DNA from: Gallaecimonas sp. GXIMD4217
GTDB lineage: Bacteria > Pseudomonadota > Gammaproteobacteria > Enterobacterales > Gallaecimonadaceae
Direction: 5' to 3'
Assembly (NCBI RefSeq): GCF_038087665.1
Contig: NZ_CP149925.1
Location: 434,001-498,000, forward strand
DNA length: 64,000 nt
Shown: piece after piece, positions 54,595 to 63,712 of the stretch
Position numbering within the stretch: position 1 is the stretch's first letter
Layout of the letters: every line of letters begins with the position of its first letter
Made by a program: the position numbers and the translations under genes
The notes under the pieces: generated by a model
What the model saw: only the letters and a program-made list of their open reading frames with translations
Told to the model about the DNA's origin: nothing
Databases searched by the model: none

Positions 54595-55082
54595 TGCCGA
54601 TGAAACAAAGCGGACTGCGCTGGCTGTGGCTGGCGCTGCTGGCCATCGTCCTGGATCTGGGCAGCAAGTACTGGGTGCTGGGGAACTTCAGCCTCTATGA
54701 GCGGGTCAACCTGCTGCCCTTTTTCGATTTCGTCTACGTACGCAACTACGGGGCGGCCTTCAGCTTCCTGAGTGACGAGGGCGGCTGGCAGCGCTGGTTC
54801 TTCACCGCCATCGCCGTCGGCGTCAGCCTGTTCCTGCTGCTGTGGCTGCGCCGCCTGCCGGCCAGCGACCGGCTGCAGGGGCCGGCGGCGGCGCTGATCC
54901 TGGGCGGTGCCCTGGGCAACCTCCATGATCGCCTGGTGCACGGCTATGTGGTCGACTTCCTCGACTTCTACGTGGGCAGCTGGCACTGGCCGGCCTTCAA
55001 TATCGCCGACTCCGCCATCTGCGTCGGGGCGGCCCTGTTGATCCTGGCATCCTTTCGCAGTGACAAGAGTGAGAGCCAATGA
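54591..55082 (+). CDS. lspA: Lipoprotein signal peptidase (SPase II)
   Basis: Aspartic membrane protease that removes signal peptides from lipoproteins after Lgt. 163 residues, four membrane segments. The catalytic aspartates are in [10 protein letters not shown] and [22 protein letters not shown] is the other signature. Three ATGs cluster at the start (54591, 54594, 54600); the first overlaps the ileS stop. Its own stop overlaps fkpB (ATGA). Confidence 0.96.
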   Translation: MMPMKQSGLRWLWLALLAIVLDLGSKYWVLGNFSLYERVNLLPFFDFVYVRNYGAAFSFLSDEGGWQRWFFTAIAVGVSLFLLLWLRRLPASDRLQGPAAALILGGALGNLHDRLVHGYVVDFLDFYVGSWHWPAFNIADSAICVGAALLILASFRSDKSESQ

Positions 55083-55513
55083 GCAAGCAGATCGATTCCC
55101 AGAGTGAAGTGGTGATGCACTTCACCATCAAGCTGTCCGACGGCTCCGCCGCCGATTCCACCAAGGTGTCCGGCAAGCCGGCCAAGTTCCGCATGGGCGA
55201 CGGCAATGTCACCGAGAACTTCGAGAAGTGCCTGCTGGGCCTGAGCGAAGGCGAAGAGGCCAGCTTCACCCTGGCCCCGGAAGACGCCTTCGGCCCGTCC
55301 AACCCGGACAACATCTACCACCTGGAGCGCAGCAGGTTCACCGAAGAGGCGCCAGAAGAGGGCGCCATCATGCTGTTCGCCCAGCCCGACGGCTCCGAGA
55401 TCCCCGGCATCATCCGCAGCGTCACCGACGCCTCCGTGACCGTGGACTTCAACCATCCCCTGGCGGGCCAGGAAGTCACCTTCGAGGTGGAAATCCTGGA
55501 AGTGCATAACTGA
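55079..55513 (+). CDS. fkpB: FKBP-type peptidyl-prolyl isomerase (SlpA/FkpB)
   Basis: 144-residue SlpA-type FKBP: FKBP half-domains with an inserted flap ([20 protein letters not shown] then TLAPEDAFG). Proline isomerase and chaperone of the cytosol. It starts inside the lspA stop and lies 6 bp before ispH, the invariant order lspA-fkpB-ispH. Confidence 0.94.
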   Translation: MSKQIDSQSEVVMHFTIKLSDGSAADSTKVSGKPAKFRMGDGNVTENFEKCLLGLSEGEEASFTLAPEDAFGPSNPDNIYHLERSRFTEEAPEEGAIMLFAQPDGSEIPGIIRSVTDASVTVDFNHPLAGQEVTFEVEILEVHN

Positions 55514-55519
55514 GGCCAT

Positions 55520-56449
55520 ATGAAAGTCTTGCTAGCCAACCCCCGCGGCTTCTGCGCCGGCGTCGACCGGGCCATCAGCATAGTGGAGCGGGCCCTGGAG
55601 ATCTTCGGCGCCCCCATCTATGTGCGCCATGAAGTGGTCCACAACAAGTACGTGGTGGACGGCCTGCGCAACCGCGGCGCCATCTTCGTGGATGAGCTGG
55701 ACGAGGTGCCGGACGACAAGATCGTCATCTTCAGCGCCCACGGCGTGTCCCAGGTGGTGCGCGAGGAAGCCAAGCGCCGCGGCCTCAAGGTCTTCGATGC
55801 CACCTGTCCCCTGGTCACCAAGGTGCACATGGAGGTCAGCCGCGCCAGCCGCAAGGGTATGGAGGCGGTGCTGATCGGCCATGCCGGCCACCCCGAGGTG
55901 GAAGGCACCATGGGCCAGTACGACAACCCCGAGGGCGGCATCTACCTGGTGGAGTCCCCCGAGGACGTGGCCAGCCTCAAGGTCAAGGATCCGGACAACC
56001 TCTGTTTCGTGACCCAGACCACCTTGTCCGTGGACGACACCGCCGACGTCATCGACGCCCTGCGTGAACATTTCCCGGATATCGAGGGCCCGCGCAAGGA
56101 CGACATCTGCTACGCCACCCAGAACCGCCAGGACGCGGTCCGGGCCCTGGCCCACCAGGCCCAGGTGGTGCTGGTGGTGGGAGCCCGTAACAGCTCCAAC
56201 TCCAACCGCCTGCGCGAGCTGGCCGAAAAGGTCGGCGCCCGCGCCTACCTCATCGACGGCGCCGACTGCATCCAGCAGGACTGGCTGGACGGGGTCGATG
56301 CCGTTGGCGTCACCGCCGGCGCCTCGGCGCCCGAGGTGCTGGTGCAGGCCGTGATCCAGCGCCTGCGCGACTGGGGCGGGGAAGAGGTCGTGGAGACCCA
56401 GGGCCGCGAAGAAAACATTGTTTTCGCGGTGCCCGCTGAACTTAGGTGA
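55520..56449 (+). CDS. ispH: 4-hydroxy-3-methylbut-2-enyl diphosphate reductase
   Basis: Last step of the MEP pathway, giving IPP and DMAPP. 309 residues. The iron-sulfur cysteines are in [23 protein letters not shown] and [11 protein letters not shown]; substrate-binding segments are [29 protein letters not shown] and NSSNSNRL. It is the last gene of the run from ribF. Confidence 0.97.
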   Translation: MKVLLANPRGFCAGVDRAISIVERALEIFGAPIYVRHEVVHNKYVVDGLRNRGAIFVDELDEVPDDKIVIFSAHGVSQVVREEAKRRGLKVFDATCPLVTKVHMEVSRASRKGMEAVLIGHAGHPEVEGTMGQYDNPEGGIYLVESPEDVASLKVKDPDNLCFVTQTTLSVDDTADVIDALREHFPDIEGPRKDDICYATQNRQDAVRALAHQAQVVLVVGARNSSNSNRLRELAEKVGARAYLIDGADCIQQDWLDGVDAVGVTAGASAPEVLVQAVIQRLRDWGGEEVVETQGREENIVFAVPAELR

Positions 56450-56461
56450 AAAACTAAGCAA

Positions 56462-56479
56462 CCCGGCAGGGACGCCGGG
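56462..56479 (+). terminator. Hairpin after ispH
   Basis: CCCGGC (56462-56467) pairs with GCCGGG (56474-56479); no proper T-run follows. A weak terminator at most; the next 95 bp should hold the pilV promoter. Confidence 0.35.
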
Positions 56480-56573
56480 AGCGTTTGCCGTTTAATCTTT
56501 TCCTCCTTCTCTGCTACATTGCCTCCCTCATAACTCCATTACAAAGTTGTTGCTGTTACTTGAGGGATTTGTT

Positions 56574-57110
56574 TTGAAGAAGGTGCATTCCCACGCCCAG
56601 GGGGGCTTCTCCTTAATGGAGGTGCTGGTTGCCCTGGTCATCCTCACTACCGGTATCCTGGGCACCGTTGCCATGCAGCTGACCGCCAAAAGAGGCAGCT
56701 ACGGCGCCCTGGAACGGACCCAGGCCGTCAACCTGGCCAACGATCTGCTGGAGCGGGTCAGAAGCAACCCGTCCGAACTGGCCAACTACGCGGCCAACTA
56801 TGGTAGCGGCCAAACGGTGTCCGCCGCCGACAAATGTTCTTCTTCTTCCTATTGCAGCCCGGCCGCCCTGCGCCAATGGGACCAGTTCCAGTGGCACCAG
56901 CAACTGATGGGGGCCGACACCAAGGAAAACACCCAGAATGTTGCCGTGCTGGGCAACGCCGTGGGCTGTGTCACCGTTTCCGCCAACGCCATCACAGTGG
57001 TGGTGAGTTGGCAGGGCATCCATGGTATCGGTGACGCCGATGCCGCTTCCTCCTGTGGTACCGCAAGCGACAAGCGTCGCCTGGTTTCAGTTTCCAGCGT
57101 GATCCTATGA
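56574..57110 (+). CDS. pilV: Type IV pilus minor pilin PilV
   Basis: 178-residue class III prepilin: short leader KKVHSHAQGG, PilD cleavage before FSLMEVLVALVILTTGILGT (Glu5 present), hydrophobic helix, then a disulfide-containing globular part (CSSSSYC, GCVTVS). Part of the minor-pilin initiation complex. The start is TTG 56574 with TGAGGGA nine bases upstream; an earlier TTG at 56547 has none. The stop overlaps pilW (ATGA). Confidence 0.9.
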   Translation: MKKVHSHAQGGFSLMEVLVALVILTTGILGTVAMQLTAKRGSYGALERTQAVNLANDLLERVRSNPSELANYAANYGSGQTVSAADKCSSSSYCSPAALRQWDQFQWHQQLMGADTKENTQNVAVLGNAVGCVTVSANAITVVVSWQGIHGIGDADAASSCGTASDKRRLVSVSSVIL

Positions 57111-58120
57111 AAAAGCACAACGGTTTCTCCCTCATCGAGCTGATGATCGCCATGACCCTGGGGCTGGTCATGGCCCTGGCCATCTCGGCCGTCTTCGTGG
57201 CGTCCAAGCGCGGTGCCAAGTCCACAGAACAGGCCGGTGAACTGCAGGAAAATGCCCGTATTGCCATGCAGGTGTTGAGAGATGAAGTTAGCCACGTCGG
57301 CTTCATGGGCGATATCAGCGGCCAGGCCCTGGTCCCCGCCAACACCAGCCCGGTGGGCTCGGTAACGGTCAGCAACGAATGCAGCGGCAGCGGCAACAAC
57401 AACGGCAGCCTGCCGGCCAATGTCGTGGCGGGCACCTTCCGCCTGCTGTGGTTCACCGGTACCAAGGCGTCCCTGCCGGGGTGCCTCACCGATGCGGTGG
57501 ACGGCTCCACGGCCCTGCAGATCAAACGTGCCTATGGCCCGGCCCTAGAGTCCGGAGTCGACAGCTTCCGTAACGACCATGTGTACCTGTTGGCCAACGC
57601 CGTGCAGGCCAGCTTCCTGTGGAACCAGAGCGGCACCGTGCCCACGCCGCCCATTGCCAACGGCCGCTACTGGCGTTACGGCCATCACCTCTATTACATC
57701 GGCAACGAGACCCGCAATGGCACCAGTGTGCCGTCGCTGAAGCGCCGCTATCTGGCCACTTCAGGTTCGGGGCTGGCCATGAACAGCGAGGTACTGGTGG
57801 AGGGCATCGAAGCCTTCCGCATCGAGTTCGGCGTCGACACCAGCCTGGACGGCGTGGCCGATTACTTTGTCGACGGTGATGCCATGACCAGTGCCGACTG
57901 GGACGGCGCCAGCGGCCGCGCCATCGTTTCGGCCCGTATCTACGTACTGGCCCGCGCCGGTATGGCCGATGCGGACTACGACAACAGCGGCATCAGCTAC
58001 CAACTGGGCGGCACCACCATCAGCGGCAATGGCGATCACTATCGCCGTTTCCTGCTCAGTTCCACCGTTCAGTTGGCCAACCCGCAGTTCGCCACCTGGC
58101 GCAATGCTGGAGGCATATAA
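57107..58120 (+). CDS. pilW: Type IV pilus minor pilin PilW
   Basis: 337 residues. Leader MKKHNG before FSLIELMIAMTLGLVMALAI, the class III prepilin site with Glu5. A long C-terminal domain contains PilW-type segments ENARIAMQVLRDEVSHVGFM and VLVEGIEAFRIEFGVDT. Part of the PilVWX-PilY1 priming complex. Coupled to pilV by a 4-bp overlap and followed at 1 bp by pilX. Confidence 0.9.
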   Translation: MKKHNGFSLIELMIAMTLGLVMALAISAVFVASKRGAKSTEQAGELQENARIAMQVLRDEVSHVGFMGDISGQALVPANTSPVGSVTVSNECSGSGNNNGSLPANVVAGTFRLLWFTGTKASLPGCLTDAVDGSTALQIKRAYGPALESGVDSFRNDHVYLLANAVQASFLWNQSGTVPTPPIANGRYWRYGHHLYYIGNETRNGTSVPSLKRRYLATSGSGLAMNSEVLVEGIEAFRIEFGVDTSLDGVADYFVDGDAMTSADWDGASGRAIVSARIYVLARAGMADADYDNSGISYQLGGTTISGNGDHYRRFLLSSTVQLANPQFATWRNAGGI

Positions 58121-58121
58121 G

Positions 58122-58571
58122 ATGAAGCAAAAACAACAAGGCCTGGTGCTCTTCGTGGCGTTGATCTTCCTGGTGATCCTGGCCGTACTGGGGATCTCCC
58201 TGGTGGCCAACAGCACCATGGATGCGCGCATGGCCGGCTCGGCGGCGGAGCGCACCGAAGCCCTGCAGCAATCCAACGGCATGCTCGACAACACCATACT
58301 CCATGCGAGCACCAACCAGGTCTTTATCTCGCCCGAGCCCAACTATGGCACGGGAGGCCTGAGCTGGGCCGCCAGCGGCGCCCAGCCGACCTTGACCACC
58401 TTGAAGGCGGAGACCAGCTGTGGTCGCAAGGAGAAGGGCAACGATACGTCTGCCTTTGCCTGCCGCCATCTGGAGACCACGGCGCCCGTGGAATACGGCC
58501 GTAAGAATGCCGGACGCATAGCCTCGACCTATGGGGTAGAACAGCCCGTTATCGGCAAGACGGGTTCTTGA
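58122..58571 (+). CDS. pilX: Type IV pilus minor pilin PilX
   Basis: 149 residues. PilX-type N-terminus with an unusual cleavage region, MKQKQQGLVLFVALIFLVIL, where the position-5 Glu is replaced, as is common in PilX; then NSTMDARMAGSAAERTEAL, the family signature. ATG 58122 is preceded by TGGAGG. It overlaps the in-frame upstream shadow only. Confidence 0.88.
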   Translation: MKQKQQGLVLFVALIFLVILAVLGISLVANSTMDARMAGSAAERTEALQQSNGMLDNTILHASTNQVFISPEPNYGTGGLSWAASGAQPTLTTLKAETSCGRKEKGNDTSAFACRHLETTAPVEYGRKNAGRIASTYGVEQPVIGKTGS

Positions 58572-58582
58572 GGGGAATGACA

Positions 58583-61500
58583 ATGAAAACGACAAGATTG
58601 GCTTTTGGCCTGGCCATGGCCTTGCCCTGGCTGGCCACCACCAACGGCGCCCAGGCGCAGGATATCGAGCTTTACACCTATATCCCCAGCGGCAACGAAG
58701 TTCGCCAGCAGGTGATGATTGTCTTCGACAACTCCTCGTCCATGCTGGCGACCACCGTCAATGAGGACGGCAGTACCGTCAGGACCCTGGGGGCCTTTTC
58801 GCCCAACATCGACTACAACGAAGACCTGGGCAAGTACATGCTGGGCGGCAGCAACAGGTACAAGGACGACAATGCCAAGCCCAGCCTCTATTACGCCCTG
58901 GCCGACGACATCCAGTACAACTCGGAGCTGCCGGACCTGTTCGACCTGGACAACATCAGCGGCCTGAAGAACCAGCGTTTCGAAGACTACTTCAACGCCT
59001 GCGAGTCCAGCTATGGCGCCCTGGCCCAGTTCGGCTACTACACCGGCAAGGTGTTGATGGCCTATGCCTCGGGCAAGGGTAAAAACAGGATTAATACCTG
59101 GGTACAGCTGGACAGACGGGCCAGCGGTGCCGGCCGTGGCCAGGATGATGTCATCGACTGCCTGGACGACTTCGACTACAGGCGCTCGGGCAACAGCGGC
59201 ACCCACTACGCGACCGGGCTCGGCGATGGCTACCCCCTGGTCGATGCCGTGGCGGTGCACAAGAATGGCGATAAATCCAGTTACTTCGGTGCTTACACCG
59301 AGGAAGCCCGGGCCCTCTTCGACAAGCAGGACGCCGTCGTCACCCTGTTCACCCCGAACTACCTCCACTACATGGCCGCCCGGGCCTACATAGACGAACA
59401 GATCGCCCAGGGCAGGGATCCCATCAGCGAGCTGGATCCGTCCGTGATCGAAAAGCTGGAGCAGAACAACGCCATCAGCGGCGGTACCCTGATGGAATCC
59501 GCCAAGATGGTCATCAAGGAGCTGGTGGCCACCAACCCCGGCCTCGACTTTGGCCTGGCGGTGTTCAACGACAACGGCAAGAAGGACAACCTGCTGACGG
59601 ACTCCGGCGGCCGTATCGTTGCCGAGATCCAGAGCCTGACCGATATCGAGAACCTGTCCAACAACAAGGTGATCAGCATTGTCGATGACCTGAGGGCCGA
59701 GACCTATACCCCCATCTGCGAGACTACCTACGAGGTGCTGCGTTACCTCAAGGGGGAAACGCCGATGTTCAAGGATCAGAACGTCAAGGGCCTGACCCCG
59801 GATGCGGACGCCAATGCGCTTGACGGCAGCAACTACGACTCCCCCTACGTGGCCTGCCAGGGGATGGTCAATATCATCATCATCACCGATGGCGAACCCA
59901 CCATCGACACCGCCGCCAATGACGAAATTGCGGCGCTGACCGGTGGTGAGCCCTTCTCCTTTGCCGGTTATGATTTCGACTTCGGCAGTGACGGTGAAAA
60001 GGTGCGTAAGAAGGGTGACAAGACCTCTTATCTGCCCACCCTGACCAAGTGGATGTTCGACGAGGAAACCGACCTGCGCCCGGACCTGCCCGGTAACCAG
60101 CGGGCCAGGACCTTTACCATAGGCTTTGGCTTGCAGCAGGACGAACAGAGTGCCGCCGATGCGGTGCTGACCGCGGCCGCCGAAAACGGCGGCGGTAAGT
60201 ACAAGACGGCCAACGATGCCACCTCGCTGTTGAACCAGCTCCAGGACATTTTCGAGGATATCTATGACGACTCCTCGTCCTTTACCTCGCCGTCCATTGC
60301 CGCCAACAACTTTGACCGCACCCGCAGCCTGGACTCCGTCTATTACGCCATGTTCCATCCCCTGATGGCGCCGCGCTGGCGAGGCAACATCAAGAAGCTG
60401 ATCATCGACGACAAGGGTATCCTGCGCGATGCCAGCGGTAAGGGCGCCATAGACGAAAACGGCAACATCAAGGGCACCGCAAGGACCTATTGGAGCAGCG
60501 CCGTGGACGGTGACGACTCCCGGGCCGGCGGTATCAACGAGATGCTCATCTCCAAGGTGGGCAGCCGCACCGTGGTGACCAACAAGGCCCCCGGCCTGTC
60601 GGCACAGCCCCTGACCCGGGATCTGCTGGTGGAAAAGGCCGGCTCCATGGACGACCTGCTGTTGCACCTGGGCCTGGCCGTGACAGAGACGGACCCGACA
60701 CTGGCGGCGGCCCAGGCGGAAACCCTGGTGGCAGAGACCATTGCCTGGGCTATCGGCAAGGACCCCGATGACGATGACGAAGACCTGGTTACCGACGATG
60801 CCCGTGAGGACGTGATGGGCGATCCCCTGCACTCCAAGCCGCTGGCCATCAGCTATGGCGGCAGCGCCGACAACCAGGACGTGCGCCTGGTGGTGGGCAC
60901 CAACCATGGCGCCGTGCACATGTTCGACGACAACGGCAGCAGCGTAGACGAGAACTGGGTCTTCTATCCCTACGAGGAGCTGGACACCATCACCAAGTCC
61001 CGCCTCAACAACGGCTCGGTGAAGTCCAACAAGATCTACAGCATGGACGGCAGCCCCGTTGCCTATATCTACGACCACAATGACGACGGCAACATCGATA
61101 CCCAGACCGACAAGGTATGGTTGTTCATGGGCCAGCGCCGTGGCGGCAATGCCTACTATGCCCTGGATATCACCGACAAGGCCTCCAACCCCAAATTCAT
61201 GTGGCGCATCGATGACAGCTCCACCGGCATGACCGAGCTGGCTCAGAGCTGGTCGCAGCCGGTGATCACCAAGGTGCCTGGCCATGACGGCCCAGTGCTG
61301 ATCTTCGGTGGCGGTTACGACGATACCTTTTACGACTATACCCATACCTCCAAGTCCGATTCCGGTGGCGTGCCCAGCGGCAAGGCCATCTACATAGTGG
61401 ATGCCGCCACCGGGGCCCTGGTATGGAGCGCCACCAATGCCGAGACCACGGCTACCAATACCTATGCGCCCCTGACCGACAGTATTCCGGGCAAGATCGC

Positions 61501-62449
61501 CACCCTGGACTCCGACCAGGACGGCATCACCGACCGTCTCTATGCAACAGATCTGGGCGGTAACGTCTGGCGTGTGGACATGCCCTCGGCCACCCCGAAT
61601 GACGGCACCAAGCCCTGGACTGTGCACAAGTTTGCCGATCTGGGCGTGGTCAGCGATGCCGATGGCAACGATGTGCGTATCGACCGCCGCCTGTTCACGG
61701 CGCCGTCCGTGGTGCAGACCATCTTCAACCGAACCGCCACCATCACCCAGCGCGACGAGAGCGGTAATATCGTCAGCCAGTACACGGTGCAGGACCGCCA
61801 GCCCTTCGATGCCATAGTGGTAGGCTCCGGCAACAGGGCTAAGCCGCTTACCAAAGGTACCCTCGACATGATGTTCATGCTCAGGGATACCAATATCGTC
61901 ACCCAGAGCTGGCAGGGTGATGCCGTGCCCGATGCCATCAGGTTGAATAACCTGTTCGACATGACCGGCCGTCCCTTCGACGACAGTTCCCTGTCCGAGT
62001 CGCAGCAGGCTGCCATCGAGGTCCAGCTGGGCGACGCCCGCGGCTGGTATATGGACTTCAGCAACGACGGCGAGAAATCCCTGTCTACGCCCTTGGTGCT
62101 GAACGGCACCATCTACTTCACCACCTTCACCCCGCCCGTCGACTCCGTGCTGGATGATAGCGACAACGTGCAGTCCTGTGTGGTGCCCGGCATGGGCCGC
62201 CTCTACGCCGTGGACATGCACAGGGGTAAGCAGGTCTATGACTGGTGGGTATCCGAGATCCCCGAGCGTGTGCCCGACACGCCGGTGATCCATGCCGGTG
62301 TGGATGAGAACGGCAACAGCGTGATCCGCATCATCGCCGGCGACAGCGGTGACACCATAGTGGTTGACGGCGAAGCCGTTAATAAAGGTTCCCACGAGGT
62401 GGGTATCGGCATGAACGCCAGCCGCGTCTATTACTTCGTAGGGCGGTGA
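58583..62449 (+). CDS. pilY1: PilY1-type pilus tip adhesin
   Basis: 1288 residues. Signal peptide MKTTRLAFGLAMALPWLATT...AQA, an N-terminal region with a von Willebrand-like metal site (MIVFDNSSSMLATT), and a C-terminal PilC/PilY1 beta-propeller (about 640-1270, VGTNHGAVHMFDDNG, IFGGGYDDTFYDY). The regulatory calcium loop is clear near residue 976: DSDQDGITDRLYATD, matching the DxDxDGxxD site of Pseudomonas PilY1. It is a pilus tip protein for surface sensing and adhesion. ATG 58583 is chosen; ATG 58577 and TTG 58568 are alternatives. Confidence 0.93.
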   Translation: MKTTRLAFGLAMALPWLATTNGAQAQDIELYTYIPSGNEVRQQVMIVFDNSSSMLATTVNEDGSTVRTLGAFSPNIDYNEDLGKYMLGGSNRYKDDNAKPSLYYALADDIQYNSELPDLFDLDNISGLKNQRFEDYFNACESSYGALAQFGYYTGKVLMAYASGKGKNRINTWVQLDRRASGAGRGQDDVIDCLDDFDYRRSGNSGTHYATGLGDGYPLVDAVAVHKNGDKSSYFGAYTEEARALFDKQDAVVTLFTPNYLHYMAARAYIDEQIAQGRDPISELDPSVIEKLEQNNAISGGTLMESAKMVIKELVATNPGLDFGLAVFNDNGKKDNLLTDSGGRIVAEIQSLTDIENLSNNKVISIVDDLRAETYTPICETTYEVLRYLKGETPMFKDQNVKGLTPDADANALDGSNYDSPYVACQGMVNIIIITDGEPTIDTAANDEIAALTGGEPFSFAGYDFDFGSDGEKVRKKGDKTSYLPTLTKWMFDEETDLRPDLPGNQRARTFTIGFGLQQDEQSAADAVLTAAAENGGGKYKTANDATSLLNQLQDIFEDIYDDSSSFTSPSIAANNFDRTRSLDSVYYAMFHPLMAPRWRGNIKKLIIDDKGILRDASGKGAIDENGNIKGTARTYWSSAVDGDDSRAGGINEMLISKVGSRTVVTNKAPGLSAQPLTRDLLVEKAGSMDDLLLHLGLAVTETDPTLAAAQAETLVAETIAWAIGKDPDDDDEDLVTDDAREDVMGDPLHSKPLAISYGGSADNQDVRLVVGTNHGAVHMFDDNGSSVDENWVFYPYEELDTITKSRLNNGSVKSNKIYSMDGSPVAYIYDHNDDGNIDTQTDKVWLFMGQRRGGNAYYALDITDKASNPKFMWRIDDSSTGMTELAQSWSQPVITKVPGHDGPVLIFGGGYDDTFYDYTHTSKSDSGGVPSGKAIYIVDAATGALVWSATNAETTATNTYAPLTDSIPGKIATLDSDQDGITDRLYATDLGGNVWRVDMPSATPNDGTKPWTVHKFADLGVVSDADGNDVRIDRRLFTAPSVVQTIFNRTATITQRDESGNIVSQYTVQDRQPFDAIVVGSGNRAKPLTKGTLDMMFMLRDTNIVTQSWQGDAVPDAIRLNNLFDMTGRPFDDSSLSESQQAAIEVQLGDARGWYMDFSNDGEKSLSTPLVLNGTIYFTTFTPPVDSVLDDSDNVQSCVVPGMGRLYAVDMHRGKQVYDWWVSEIPERVPDTPVIHAGVDENGNSVIRIIAGDSGDTIVVDGEAVNKGSHEVGIGMNASRVYYFVGR

Positions 62450-62451
62450 TC

Positions 62452-62868
62452 ATGAAGCAACGTGGTTTTACCCTGATGGAGCTGATGATCACCGTGGCCA
62501 TTGTCGGCATCATCGCCGCCGTGGCATACCCGTCCTACACGGCGCACCTGGCCAAGTCCAGGCGCGCCCAGGCCCAGGCGGAGCTGGTCCGCCTGGTCAA
62601 CCTGCAGGAGCAGTACTATCTGGACCACCGCAGCTATGCAGGGGACCTGACCAAGCTGGGTGAGGCGGCCAATCCCCTCAGCGTGGCGGAAGGGCACTTC
62701 AGCATTTCAGCCACGGCCAGTGCCGGCACCATGACCCTGACGGCGGCGGCGGGTAGCGACCAGCAGAAGCTGGACGGCGATTGTGCCAAGCTGATGATCA
62801 CCCATGCGGGCAGCAAGACATCCAAGAATAAATCCGGGGGAGACAGTAATGGTTGTTGGTAAGAATTA
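62452..62868 (+). CDS. pilE: Type IV minor pilin PilE
   Basis: 136-residue prepilin: leader MKQRG, cleavage before FTLMELMITVAIVGIIAAVA (Glu5), then AKSRRAQAQAELVRLVNLQE and QYYLDHRSYAGDL as in PilE-type minor pilins, ending in a C-terminal Cys-Trp with a partner Cys at GDCAKL. The start lies next to the pilY1 stop. The final codons overlap the start of the next gene; the stop codon falls at about 62860-62862, so the end may be a few bases before the value given. Confidence 0.85.
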
Positions 62869-63139
62869 CCTGGCAGCGCTGCTGCTGGCCGCCACTGGCG
62901 TGGCCCAGGCGGCGCCAATGAAGGCGATAAAGTGTCATGTGCTGCTGGACAACACCAAGGAGCAGATCCTGCAGCTGCGTTCCCGCGGCGAGCCGGAGAA
63001 GTTGGAAATCACCTTGCAGTTCAAGCGTATGGCGGCGACTGAGCAGCGCCAGATACTGGAGGTGTTTGAATGTGCGCGTGCGGACAAGGAGTTCAAATCC
63101 AAGGCCGCACGCAAGCTCGAAGGGAACTCTCCCCTTTAA
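62849..63139 (+). CDS. TapY2-like small periplasmic protein of the pilus cluster
   Basis: 96 residues from ATG 62849 (GGGGGAGA upstream): signal peptide KNYLAALLLAATGVAQAA, then KAIKCHVLLDNTKEQILQLR and a basic helical end. The position after pilY1-pilE, the size and the KCHV segment fit the TapY2 proteins of Shewanella and Aeromonas pilus loci. The function is not known. It overlaps pilE by about 14 bp, and its stop overlaps the stop of the facing fimT-like gene. Confidence 0.65.
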   Translation: MVVGKNYLAALLLAATGVAQAAPMKAIKCHVLLDNTKEQILQLRSRGEPEKLEITLQFKRMAATEQRQILEVFECARADKEFKSKAARKLEGNSPL

Positions 63140-63651
63140 TTACAGCTCAGTGAGGTCCTGGCATTATCGTCCAGGACCTTGCTGCGGCCGCTGCGGGCCA
63201 GGCTGACGCCGTGGTAGAGATTGCTGTCGCTGCCCTCACAGATGGTGACCGTGGCCGCCGTAACGATCAGGGTGCCGTCCACGTCGAAGGTGACCCGGTC
63301 CTGTGAATACAACCGCTTGGCGTTGCCACTGATCGGATCGACAATCGCCAGGGTCAGATCATCCCCGTCCAACTTGCCGGTAACCCCTTCGTCGACGAAG
63401 GCGGTGATGGTGCCGGACCATTGTGTCTTGTCACAGCTGTTGTCCTTCAACGGGCAAACGGTGACCCGTTTCTGGTAATTGATGGCGTAGAGCCGGGCTG
63501 TTGAGAACCCCTTGTGGAGCTGGCTGGCTTCTGTGGCCAGTTTGTTGTCCACAAAAAAGCTTCTCATGGATGGATAGCTGATGGTGAGCAGGATGCCGGC
63601 CACCACAAGCGCCACCAGCAGCTCCACCAGGGTAAAGCCTCTTTCCCTCAT
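63136..63651 (-). CDS. fimT: GspH/FimT family pseudopilin
   Basis: 171 residues. Leader MRERG, cleavage before FTLVELLVALVVAGILLTIS with Glu5, then PSMRSFFVDNKLATEASQLH and SARLYAINYQKRVTVCPL, the GspH/FimT signature. It is a minor pilin of type IV pili or a pseudopilin. It faces the TapY2-like gene with a 4-bp overlap of the stops and forms a second, opposite-strand pilin group with the truncated gene upstream. Confidence 0.87.
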   Translation of the reverse strand: MRERGFTLVELLVALVVAGILLTISYPSMRSFFVDNKLATEASQLHKGFSTARLYAINYQKRVTVCPLKDNSCDKTQWSGTITAFVDEGVTGKLDGDDLTLAIVDPISGNAKRLYSQDRVTFDVDGTLIVTAATVTICEGSDSNLYHGVSLARSGRSKVLDDNARTSLSCN

Positions 63652-63712
63652 TTTTTGGCCTCTTTTATGTAGTTATGGGCTGAGCCATGCTAGCAAGAGG
63701 CCGTAAGGCAAT

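Noticed and set aside
58529..62395. 1288-codon antisense ORF opposite pilY1, and similar very long ones opposite gcvP and ileS
   Set aside because: Each lies exactly antisense to a well recognised gene, shows no family motifs, and reflects GC-rich third positions that suppress stop codons on the opposite strand.
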